This document shows, in pieces, positions 18,265 through 29,377 of a stretch of 64,000 nucleotides of DNA. The DNA is taken from contig OZ245999.1 of NCBI GenBank assembly GCA_965230265.1, positions 496,001 to 560,000 of the forward strand, in the 5' to 3' direction. Origin of the DNA: JAJFKX01 sp965230265. Lineage in GTDB: Bacteria; Pseudomonadota; Gammaproteobacteria; Xanthomonadales; Wenzhouxiangellaceae. The notes under the pieces were generated by a model that saw only the letters and a list, made by a program, of their open reading frames with translations, was not told where the DNA came from and ran no database searches. Both the position numbers and the translations under genes were made by a program. The first letter of the stretch is position 1. Every line of letters starts with the position of its first letter.

Positions 18265-19104
18265 CTAGCAGGCAGCAACGCCGCAACGATTCGGGGCGAT
18301 TTCAAATGGGGGAAACCCATTAATGTTGCCCATATCATTGGTATCAATTAAGTTTCCACCAGCGACTGGCCTGCCGCTGTAAACAATGCCGAAGCCCTCG
18401 TTGTCAGAGACGATATTCTCAATGGCACTGCAGCTACTGCAATCAATGCCGTCGTCGCCATTGAACCTAATTCGATTGGCGATAACTTTGGCATCAACAA
18501 TGGGTGTGATGGCAGTTGCAGCATTGCCATGAACAATATTATCGCTGATGATCACACCACCTACGATGCCTTCAGCGCCATTGCGTAAAACATGGTTATT
18601 GGTCAGCTTGCTTCTTTGTAAGGCGCGGATGCCAACACCGCCATTGTTAATGCTACGAATATGTTGAACAACAGCGGTGCTTTCTGAGCTGATGCCATTT
18701 AAACCCATCCCGCGGATGCTGCCGTTTTTAATGGTGGTGACAGAGTTGATGTTGATATTGGTAACCTCAATACCATGACCTGTTCCGCCACTGGGTGTGC
18801 ATGAGGTTACCGTAGTACCAATGCAGCTGACAGGGCCTATAATGCCAAAGCCATTCAAATCGATGGTGGTGTTAAAGCCGCTGATGATAATGGCAGTTAC
18901 ATCCTCCGGGTCGGTTAAGTCTGAGATATTCAAGTTGCCGGTCAGTCTGTAGCTGCCTGTAGCGTTGATCGTGACCGGAAAGCCCGGAGCATCGCCAGCA
19001 AAGCAGCCGGTGGTTGTTGCACACAGTTGGTTGATTTCGAAGACACCATCAACAGCAAAGCTGATGGACGGCAGAATAAATAGAAGGCCGAGGAGCTTTT
19101 TCAC
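18265..19104 (-). CDS. Secreted right-handed beta-helix (NosD/pectate-lyase-like) protein
   Basis: A GTG start at 19104 is preferred because AAGGAAAC lies just upstream and the product then begins with a signal peptide (VKKLLGLLFILPSISFA). The ATG at 19146 would add 14 residues. The mature protein shows the coil pattern of parallel beta-helix proteins, with repeated short strands rich in G, N, I and V (TTIDLNGFGIIGPV, NSVTTIKNGSIRGMGLNGI, SKLTNNHVLRNGAEGIVGG, VIANRIRFNGDDGIDC). Such proteins are often extracellular, and catalytic residues are not evident here. It precedes the Calx-beta gene by 12 bases and probably shares its transcript. Confidence 0.7.
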   Translation of the reverse strand: MKKLLGLLFILPSISFAVDGVFEINQLCATTTGCFAGDAPGFPVTINATGSYRLTGNLNISDLTDPEDVTAIIISGFNTTIDLNGFGIIGPVSCIGTTVTSCTPSGGTGHGIEVTNININSVTTIKNGSIRGMGLNGISSESTAVVQHIRSINNGGVGIRALQRSKLTNNHVLRNGAEGIVGGVIISDNIVHGNAATAITPIVDAKVIANRIRFNGDDGIDCSSCSAIENIVSDNEGFGIVYSGRPVAGGNLIDTNDMGNINGFPPFEIAPNRCGVAAC

Positions 19105-19341
19105 GATAATGTTTCCTTTGATAAACCTGATTAATTGATTGATCAATCAAGCTTATCTGGGTGGTAATGCTGTCGGTAGGCAAAAATTTGGGTAAGCCAA
19201 AATGGTGTATTCGACGAATCGGGTTGCGCAAACCAGCACAATTTGACACTTTATGAACGTCAATCCTCATCAAATTTCGATCTTTACCAGGCTGGCAGGC
19301 CGCCTGGAATAACGGTTTTGAAAATAACTTCACAAAAGGTG

Positions 19342-19369
19342 TTGACAAGCGCAATACGGTCTCTACAAT
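19342..19369 (+). promoter_or_regulatory. rRNA operon promoter P1
   Basis: TTGACA at 19342 and TACAAT at 19364 are separated by 16 bases, about 300 bases upstream of 16S. Tandem promoters are normal for rRNA operons. Confidence 0.7.
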
Positions 19370-19452
19370 ACGCGCCTTCGCTTTGGCAAAACGTCGTTGA
19401 CTGGCCAAAACGAAACGGCCCAACTTCAGGCAAAAATTTCTGGTCAAGACTG

Positions 19453-19480
19453 TTGACTCTGAAACAAACCTCGATATAAT
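19453..19480 (+). promoter_or_regulatory. rRNA operon promoter P2
   Basis: TTGACT at 19453 and a consensus TATAAT at 19475 are separated by 16 bases. A GC-rich stretch (GGTCGGCCC) follows the -10, as expected of a stringently controlled rRNA discriminator. Confidence 0.75.
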
Positions 19481-19516
19481 GGTCGGCCCTATTCGCGAAA
19501 GGCGAAGGGTATTTTA

Positions 19517-19558
19517 TTCTTTAACAGTTTATGCAGGTAATTTGTGTGGGCGTTCGAG
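19517..19558 (+). promoter_or_regulatory. rRNA leader: boxA antiterminator and 16S processing stem (5' arm)
   Basis: TTCTTTAACA at 19517-19526 matches boxA. The segment 19533-19558 is complementary, with few mismatches, to 21254-21281 just after 16S, so the two would form the RNase III processing stem that encloses 16S. A second boxA-like TTCTTTAACA sits before 23S at 21543. Confidence 0.7.
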
Positions 19559-19673
19559 TGGGTTACAAAACCTATTGGAACGACCAACGTTATTTCTAGT
19601 AGTTATTCTAGTTTAGCTATGGATCGTTTCAGTTAAAGCTATTCGATTTTCTTTATGGAAATCAAAAACTTTT

Positions 19674-21232
<1,559 letters not shown>

Positions 21233-21354
21233 AACGAGAAATGGTATTCAACCCTTCGAACGCCCAACACAAGTTACCTGCAGAAAATGCATACCGCCGG
21301 CCAAGGCCTGATTCGATTTAGGCAATAGTTGCTATTGCAAACAGTATCGAAAAT

Positions 21355-21431
<77 letters not shown>

Positions 21432-21438
21432 CATATAC

Positions 21439-21514
21439 GGGGCTATAGCTCAGCTGGGAGAGCGCCTGCCTTGCACGCAGGAGGTCAGCGGTTCGATCCC
21501 GCTTAGCTCCACCA
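21439..21514 (+). tRNA. alaT: tRNA-Ala (anticodon UGC)
   Basis: Cloverleaf with acceptor arms GGGGCTA/TAGCTCC, anticodon loop CTTGCAC and encoded CCA, seven bases after tRNA-Ile. The Ile-Ala pair in the spacer is the common gammaproteobacterial arrangement. Confidence 0.96.
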
Positions 21515-21717
21515 TTTTTGTGGTTGAACAGCGCGGTATTTATTCTTTAACAATTGAAATCTAGTCAAGAGCGTCTTGAATATACACAATGAGTTCTCGT
21601 ATATTCAAAACAATGTTGTGTCAGCGAATTAATTTATTAATTAATTTTAGTAAAGGTAGTTGTGCAGTTATTTATGATTTGATGAAGGTCTTTTTAAGGC
21701 ATCGTCTTTGAGTATAT
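21515..21717 (+). other. tRNA-Ala to 23S spacer with boxA and 23S processing-stem arm
   Basis: TTCTTTAACA at 21543 resembles boxA. GAAATCTAGTCAAGAGC at 21555-21571 is complementary to GCTCTGACTAGATTTC at 24663-24678 downstream of 23S, forming the base of the 23S processing stem. Confidence 0.6.
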
Positions 21718-24601
<2,884 letters not shown>

Positions 24602-24754
24602 TATACTAAAGCCGATGTATTAATGATTTCACAACAACTTTTACAGTGTTGACATAACATTAGCTCTGACTAGATTTCTTATTGTGCAAAAGCACTGAAT
24701 GGCATATGACGCCAGCTTGATTCAGTTTTCAAGTGCTGCTTTTGCAAACCGGTT

Positions 24755-24872
24755 TGCCTGGTGGCAATAGCGGCGTGGTACCACCCGATCCCATCCCGAA
24801 CTCGGAAGTGAAACGCGCCAGCGCCGATGGTAGTGCGGCATTCGCCGTGCGAGAGTAGGTCACTGCCAGGCA
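24755..24872 (+). rRNA. rrf: 5S ribosomal RNA
   Basis: Ends TGCCTGG and CCAGGCA pair. Internal CCCATCCCGAACTCGGAAGTGAAA and GCGCCGATGGTAGTG are the standard 5S landmarks. Length about 118 bases. Confidence 0.95.
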
Positions 24873-24880
24873 TCAAAACT

Positions 24881-24919
24881 AAAAACCCCGATTTGGATTC
24901 ATCCAGTCGGGGTTTTTTT
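24881..24919 (+). terminator. Intrinsic terminator of the rRNA operon
   Basis: CCCCGA and TCGGGG arms, with an inner TGGAT/ATCCA stem, are followed by seven T residues, ten bases after 5S. Confidence 0.9.
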
Positions 24920-25261
24920 ATGGTTCACTTAATACGTGACCTACTGGGATGAGTTATTTCATAACAAGCAGATAGCGCTCTGGCGCCGCTAAGGCGCGGT
25001 CACTGCCAGGCATCAAAACTAAAAACCCCGATTAGGATTTTTCCAGTCGGTTTTTTTCTATACTTCCAATGAGCCTTTGATCTATACCAGAGTAAGTTAT
25101 TGCTTTATATACAAATAATATATTGGCGTTATTAAAATGCCGTGATTGTCAGGTATCAAATTGAGTCATTAATGAAAACTTCAATTTGATTGGGAAAGAG
25201 GTTCAAATATATTCATTCTCTGTTAGAATTGCCATTGCTTGTTAACTGAGGGCTTTGTGAG
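24920..25261. other. Intergenic region between rRNA terminator and IPTL-CTERM gene
   Basis: Apart from the duplicated 5S tail this AT-rich stretch holds only the promoter region of the IPTL-CTERM gene. GGCGCCGCTAAGGCGC at 24982-24997, just before the duplicate, forms a short GC-rich palindrome. Confidence 0.4.
24998..25058 (+). repeat. Duplicated 5S tail and decayed second terminator
   Basis: The 36 bases from 24998 repeat exactly the 5S 3' end and the start of the terminator at 24858-24893. The similarity then continues imperfectly through the terminator, where the 3' arm has lost two G residues (TCGG then T7). The two copies start 140 bases apart. Upstream of 24998 there is no further 5S similarity, so only the end of the gene was copied or left behind. 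Confidence 0.8.
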
Positions 25262-26056
25262 ATGTTGAAACGTTTACTTTTACTTTCATTGTTTGCCGTT
25301 TCTGCGCATGCGCAAAACGGTGGATTTACCTGGCAGGATGCTGCCAATGGCGACCCTGTTCCGGCTGGAATCGGAGGCACGGGTGGCACCACCAATTTAG
25401 GTGCGAGTCTGACGGTTTTTACTGATCTGGCTTCCTTCCAGGCAGCTGCGCCAATGGCAGTAAATTCTGAAGATATAGAAGATAATATTACCGGTGGAGC
25501 AATTAGTACCTGTACTGAGCCAGTTAACTCTGCCAGCAATGACGCATGCTTTACCCCTGGACAGTTTGTTGATGGTTTGGAAATCACCTCATCAGGTGGC
25601 GGTGGAATTGTTATTCTGCCACCAGGCTTTAATGGCCTGCCCAGTTTCGCAATGGGTGCTAATACATTTGGTGACACTACCTTTATGAGCTTTTCTGATG
25701 GCGATATACTTGCCGTAGGCATGGATGTATTTGCTGGTCTTGCTCCAAGTGATGTGATACTCACAGTATCTGATGCAGGTGGTAATACATTAGGAACTGC
25801 CACGGTAGCAGGTTTAGGTATGTTGCCAGATAGTGGTTTTATCGGCTTTGTATCAGATGTACCTATTGCCCAAATCGAGATTGATAGCGCGGGCGGTAAT
25901 GGTGAGTTGTTTGATAATGTGTTGTTCGGCACTGTGAATCCATTTCCTGATCCACCAGCAGTACCTGCGTTGCAAACAACGGGCTTGTTGATGTTGATTT
26001 TGATTCTTGCAGCAGGCAGCGTATTGTTGTTAGCACGACGCCGTAAGATAAATTAA
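25262..26056 (+). CDS. Secreted surface protein with IPTL-CTERM-like sorting signal
   Basis: The 264-residue product starts with a signal peptide (MLKRLLLLSLFAVSAHA), followed by a low-complexity Gly/Asp-rich beta domain. The C-terminus has the three parts of an exosortase-type signal: a VPALQTTG motif close to IPTL-CTERM (IPTLSxxG), a hydrophobic helix (LLMLILILAAGSVLLLA) and a basic end (RRRKIN). Proteins with such tails are thought to be sorted at the cell envelope by a cognate exosortase/archaeosortase-like enzyme, which is not in this window. It is a single-gene unit ended by a strong terminator. Confidence 0.75.
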   Translation: MLKRLLLLSLFAVSAHAQNGGFTWQDAANGDPVPAGIGGTGGTTNLGASLTVFTDLASFQAAAPMAVNSEDIEDNITGGAISTCTEPVNSASNDACFTPGQFVDGLEITSSGGGGIVILPPGFNGLPSFAMGANTFGDTTFMSFSDGDILAVGMDVFAGLAPSDVILTVSDAGGNTLGTATVAGLGMLPDSGFIGFVSDVPIAQIEIDSAGGNGELFDNVLFGTVNPFPDPPAVPALQTTGLLMLILILAAGSVLLLARRRKIN

Positions 26057-26073
26057 AATAACTGAATTGAATT

Positions 26074-26103
26074 AAAAAGCCGGGCATCGCCCGGCTTTTT
26101 TTT
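26074..26103 (+). terminator. Intrinsic terminator after the IPTL-CTERM gene
   Basis: GCCGGGC and GCCCGGC arms with a three-base loop, preceded by A5 and followed by T8. It probably works in both directions. Confidence 0.9.
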
Positions 26104-26536
26104 GCCTATAAAAATTGTCAATAATTAGATTTACTACTTGCTTCAATCAATCAATAATATTGATGTATCACGCTTTATTCACATTAAATTAATTGTATAT
26201 TTACACAACTGTTTATTTGTTTGGTCAAGAAAGTTAAGTGAATAGATGGGTTTGTGTTTTATAAAAATATATTTTTGTGGAAAATTTTGTTAATTCGGCG
26301 GGAGCGGTAATGTGATTATTATGTCAAGGCATTTTTAAAAAATAATAAAAATCATTGGGTTACCAATTAGGTTAATGATATTGAATTATTTTAAGTCAAA
26401 ATAATCATTTGCAGTGTAAATAAAATAATGCTAGCTTAAAATTCAATATAAAAAAATCTAGTGCGAAGCATCAATCATATGGATGGGTTATATGATTATG
26501 ACTAGATAAAGACAGACCCCAAAAAAGGCAAGGAAG
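26104..26536. promoter_or_regulatory. AT-rich region upstream of the lanthipeptide cluster with an inverted repeat
   Basis: From about 26110 to 26460 the sequence is strongly AT-rich compared with its surroundings, a pattern often seen at the edge of acquired gene clusters. At 26474-26496 the seven-base arms ATCATAT and ATATGAT flank nine bases, a candidate operator. No gene of normal size is present. Confidence 0.4.
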
Positions 26537-26701
26537 ATGAAAGGAAGCAAGCTCACTGGCATCTGGAGAAATCCAGGACATGGAATAACGTTCGCAGGTA
26601 GCGGACATTTCTGGTTTAACCATCCTTTAAATTTTCAGTCGGGCCGGCATGTTCGGTCAACAATATCTATTCCCATAGCAGCGCAGCAGCACAAAACATA
26701 G
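26537..26701 (+). CDS. Candidate 54-residue small protein in the lanA leader
   Basis: An ATG with AAGGA close upstream opens a frame beginning MKGSKLTGIWRNPGHG and ending AAQQHKT. The product has no Cys and no leader-like double glycine. The ribosome site is only two to three bases from the ATG, closer than ideal. It may be a real small protein, a leader peptide controlling lanA, or chance. The same DNA could instead be part of a structured RNA, since CTGGA-GAAA-TCCAG forms a GNRA-loop hairpin inside it. Confidence 0.2.
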   Translation: MKGSKLTGIWRNPGHGITFAGSGHFWFNHPLNFQSGRHVRSTISIPIAAQQHKT

Positions 26702-26806
26702 GTCTGTAAGAAATTACATAGGATCCTGGAGCGCTTGTGCCACTGGCATCTATACAACAGTGTATTGCATTAAAAGTATGGTCCTGGATCACCTGAATAA
26801 TATCAG

Positions 26807-26827
26807 TTTGCCTCGTCAGGAGGCAAA
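26807..26827 (+). promoter_or_regulatory. Hairpin in the 5' leader of lanA
   Basis: Eight-base perfect arms TTTGCCTC and GAGGCAAA flank a five-base loop, 63 bases before the lanA start. There is no T run, so it is not a terminator. It could stabilise the precursor mRNA or regulate its translation. Confidence 0.4.
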
Positions 26828-26889
26828 GCACCCATAACGGAGTCAAATGGAGTGCTAATTAAATAGGCTCAATTAATGAGGAGACACAA

Positions 26890-27090
26890 ATGAATAGCAA
26901 TATTAAAACATTAAGAGACCCTGAATCCAGACAGAATGTTGATCAATTGGACAATCCTGCGGGTATGCATGAGCTGGAAGATTCTGCATTAAGTTCTATT
27001 ACTGGTGGTTGCAACCCCGGTTGTGGTGGGGGCGGTGGAACAGGGCCAACAACCTGGTTGTGGTCTTGTACTTCTGGACCTTGCCCATAG
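26890..27090 (+). CDS. lanA: Class II lanthipeptide precursor peptide (LanA)
   Basis: The 66-residue product has GAGGAG upstream of its ATG. Residues 1-40 form a double-glycine leader: L29, L34, I37 and G39-G40 sit at positions -12, -7, -4 and -2/-1 relative to the cut, exactly the pattern read by C39 peptidase transporters. The 26-residue core starts with Cys and holds four Cys (C41, C45, C60, C65), six Ser/Thr (T51, T54, T55, S59, T61, S62), a run of five glycines and two Trp (WLW). Genes for a C39 transporter and LanM follow on the same strand, which makes the assignment firm. The number and pattern of lanthionine rings cannot be read from sequence alone. Confidence 0.88.
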   Translation: MNSNIKTLRDPESRQNVDQLDNPAGMHELEDSALSSITGGCNPGCGGGGGTGPTTWLWSCTSGPCP

Positions 27091-27128
27091 TCTATTATGG
27101 TCAATGGCAAGCTTATGTCTTGTCAACA

Positions 27129-27160
27129 AAAAAAACCAGGCCGCTTTGCGGTCTGGTTTC
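27129..27160 (+). terminator. Attenuator-like hairpin between lanA and the export/modification genes
   Basis: A twelve-base stem (AAACCAGGCCGC with GCGGTCTGGTTT, one G-T pair) and a TTT loop follow lanA by 40 bases. Only three T residues follow, so termination is probably partial. That would give more precursor mRNA than enzyme mRNA, as is common in RiPP clusters. Confidence 0.55.
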
Positions 27161-27280
27161 AAAGGGCTTGGTTGTAAAATAGAGTTAATCATCAAATACT
27201 GATGTTGTTGATGGGTTTTTAATAAACCTGCTGACGAGAATAAAATAAATTACATTATATTTTTGGGATTATTCAAGCTC

Positions 27281-28213
27281 ATGAGATACATAATTGTATT
27301 ACTGATCACAATAAACTTTATCGCTTGCAGCGATCAGGGTGTGTCTGTGGCGGATAGGCCAGTCAGTAGTCAGGCATTGCCAGATGCTGCAACAGTTGCA
27401 CCTGACTTTAATGATAAACCATTATCAGGCGATACTAATGATCCAGATATCGATGGCTGGATCGGTGTTATTGTACCTTTCAATTCAGTCGATGTTGTCG
27501 CCAACACTGGCGGTATATTGACTGTATCCGCGCGTTCAGGTGACATCGTATCGAAGGGTGATGTGGTGGCCCGTGTGGATAATTTTAGTGCTGATGATGA
27601 ACTGGAAATCGCGGAGCTTCAACTAAAGGCGCTGGAAGCAGACCTGGAGCAGGCTGAGTTTAACGCCAAACAAGAACAATCATTATATGATCGACGCATT
27701 GCTTATCCGGATGCTATTTCCAAAGATGAGCTCGAGCGTGCAGAATCCAGCGCCAAAGCCGCGGCAGCGCAGTGGAAAGCGGCACAGGCTGCGCTCGATG
27801 AGCAAAAAATCCGGGTTGAACAATTCCAGCAAGGCATTTATTCACAATCGGTGGTTGCGCCATTTGCCGGAGCAGTGGAATTAAGTTACCTGGATTCTGG
27901 TGCAGCATTGACGGCAGGTGATGCGATTATGAGGATTTCCAGTCGCGATGCTTTCAAAATACGTTTTGCAGTCGAACCAAGACAAGCCAGTCAGTTGGAT
28001 ATTAGTCATCAGGTGTGGGTGTCTGCAGGCAATACTCAAATACCTGCAGAAATCATGGGGGTTGCGCCATTTGTGGATATCCCCAGTCAGAAAGTATTTA
28101 TAGAAGCCTTTCCGTTGGAGCAAAGTGAGATGCTTCGGTCTGGTTTGGGCGTCACGGTATTACCTGCTGCAACAGCAAACGCTATTACTCAAACATTTCA
28201 GCCAGCCACATAA
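27281..28213 (+). CDS. HlyD/RND-type periplasmic adaptor lipoprotein
   Basis: Starting at the ATG, the product begins MRYIIVLLITINFIACS, a lipoprotein signal with lipobox FIAC. A split biotinyl-lipoyl-like domain (IVPFNSVDVVANTGGIL...GDIVSKGDVVARVDN and SVVAPFAGAVELSYLDSGAALTAGD) flanks a long Ala/Glu-rich coiled coil at about residues 110-190. This is the build of membrane-fusion adaptors of tripartite exporters. A TTG start 18 bases upstream is less likely. In context it should help move the lanthipeptide across the periplasm with the transporter encoded two genes on. Confidence 0.78.
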   Translation: MRYIIVLLITINFIACSDQGVSVADRPVSSQALPDAATVAPDFNDKPLSGDTNDPDIDGWIGVIVPFNSVDVVANTGGILTVSARSGDIVSKGDVVARVDNFSADDELEIAELQLKALEADLEQAEFNAKQEQSLYDRRIAYPDAISKDELERAESSAKAAAAQWKAAQAALDEQKIRVEQFQQGIYSQSVVAPFAGAVELSYLDSGAALTAGDAIMRISSRDAFKIRFAVEPRQASQLDISHQVWVSAGNTQIPAEIMGVAPFVDIPSQKVFIEAFPLEQSEMLRSGLGVTVLPAATANAITQTFQPAT

Positions 28214-28342
28214 GTGCATGTCATCAGGTCTTACCCAGAAGCTTGGCAGCTAAGCGATATGCGCTATACTCACAAGCCGGTTTGCTGCTAATGGCACCGG
28301 GCAAACTGACTGTCAGGACGATAATAAATAACCAATAGCAGT

Positions 28343-29377
28343 ATGCTTCCACAATCATCACAATCCGCTGAAGAACCTGTAGTGCAACAGCCTGTAGGGG
28401 ATGATGGCGAGCGGCAGGCCAACCATTCACCAACTATTAAAAAAACCGGCAACCAGCTGTTCCGGCAGGATGCACTGGATTCGTACATCAAAGGTGCAGA
28501 ATCTGAAGGTGCGGTGTTTGAAGCTGAACCGGGCTGGATTCAATACAGCTTTTGGGGGTTGATCGCAGGGGCATTATTGCTGATATTGTTTGTCAGCCTG
28601 GGCCAGGTCCATGAATATGCCACCGGACCGGCGATCGTTCAGGTAGGTGAGCAAGTGGAAGTGACTGCTGTAACCGATGCCAATATTGGTCAGCTACTGG
28701 TATCAGCGGGTCAACAGGTCAATGCCGGCCAGCCCATTGTGCAGCTTTATCAAGGGCAGGCAATTGCTGATTACCAACGTTTGAAAAGTGAATTTGAACT
28801 GCGCCTGCGGCAGCGCTTGATGGCTCCAGACGATACCGCCGTCGAATCAGCATTGATTTCATTACAGGCTGATCTGGAGTTGGCACGCACCAACCTGGAT
28901 CAGCGCACTGTGCATGCCGATATCAGCGGCACTATAGGTGATATCCGGATTCGTGCCGGCCAACGGGTCGCTGCCGGCCAGGTATTGCTGTCAATCAGTA
29001 GCGATGATGACAATGTGCGAGTAATTGCTTTTTTACCGGGTCAATACCGACCCCAGGTACAGCCGGGTATGCGCATGCGGCTCACACTGGATGGATACCC
29101 TTATGGTTTTCAATATGTAGAAATCGCTACTGCAGCCGACGAAATTATCGGCCCGGCCGAGGCCAAACAATTTGCGGGCAAAGTGATTGGCGATGCTCTG
29201 GACATTAATGGGCCCAATTTTATTGTGGAAGCTCATCTGGATGCCACCAGCTTTACCAGTGAAAACCAGGTGTATGCTTTTCACAATGGGATGCGTGGCC
29301 AGGCGGAAGCACAAGTAGCATCCGAATCCATTCTGATTACCTTGTTCCCGTCACTAAAAAAACTGTTTAGAAAATGA
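28343..29377 (+). CDS. HlyD-type membrane-fusion protein partnering the lanthipeptide transporter
   Basis: A cytoplasmic tail with LFRQDALDSYIKGAESEGAV leads into one membrane helix (YSFWGLIAGALLLILFVSL) and then lipoyl-like halves (QVEVTAVTDANIGQLLVSAGQQVNAGQPI; HADISGTIGDIRIRAGQRVAAGQVL) around a short helical hairpin. The RQ[DE]AL...G N-terminus is the form I associate with adaptors encoded beside peptidase-containing ABC transporters. Its stop overlaps the transporter start as ATGA, so the two are translated together. The coiled coil is much shorter than in E. coli HlyD. Confidence 0.85.
   Translation: MLPQSSQSAEEPVVQQPVGDDGERQANHSPTIKKTGNQLFRQDALDSYIKGAESEGAVFEAEPGWIQYSFWGLIAGALLLILFVSLGQVHEYATGPAIVQVGEQVEVTAVTDANIGQLLVSAGQQVNAGQPIVQLYQGQAIADYQRLKSEFELRLRQRLMAPDDTAVESALISLQADLELARTNLDQRTVHADISGTIGDIRIRAGQRVAAGQVLLSISSDDDNVRVIAFLPGQYRPQVQPGMRMRLTLDGYPYGFQYVEIATAADEIIGPAEAKQFAGKVIGDALDINGPNFIVEAHLDATSFTSENQVYAFHNGMRGQAEAQVASESILITLFPSLKKLFRK

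Noticed and set aside
25213..25932. Long open frame of 239 codons on the minus strand, opposite the IPTL-CTERM gene
   Set aside because: It is antisense to a gene with signal peptide and sorting tail. Its Pro/Ser-rich sequence mirrors the codon pattern of the real gene, and it has no recognisable family.
26537..26701. Second lanthipeptide precursor upstream of lanA
   Set aside because: The 54-codon frame has no Cys and no double-glycine leader, so it cannot be a LanM substrate of the usual kind. It is kept only as a low-confidence small frame.
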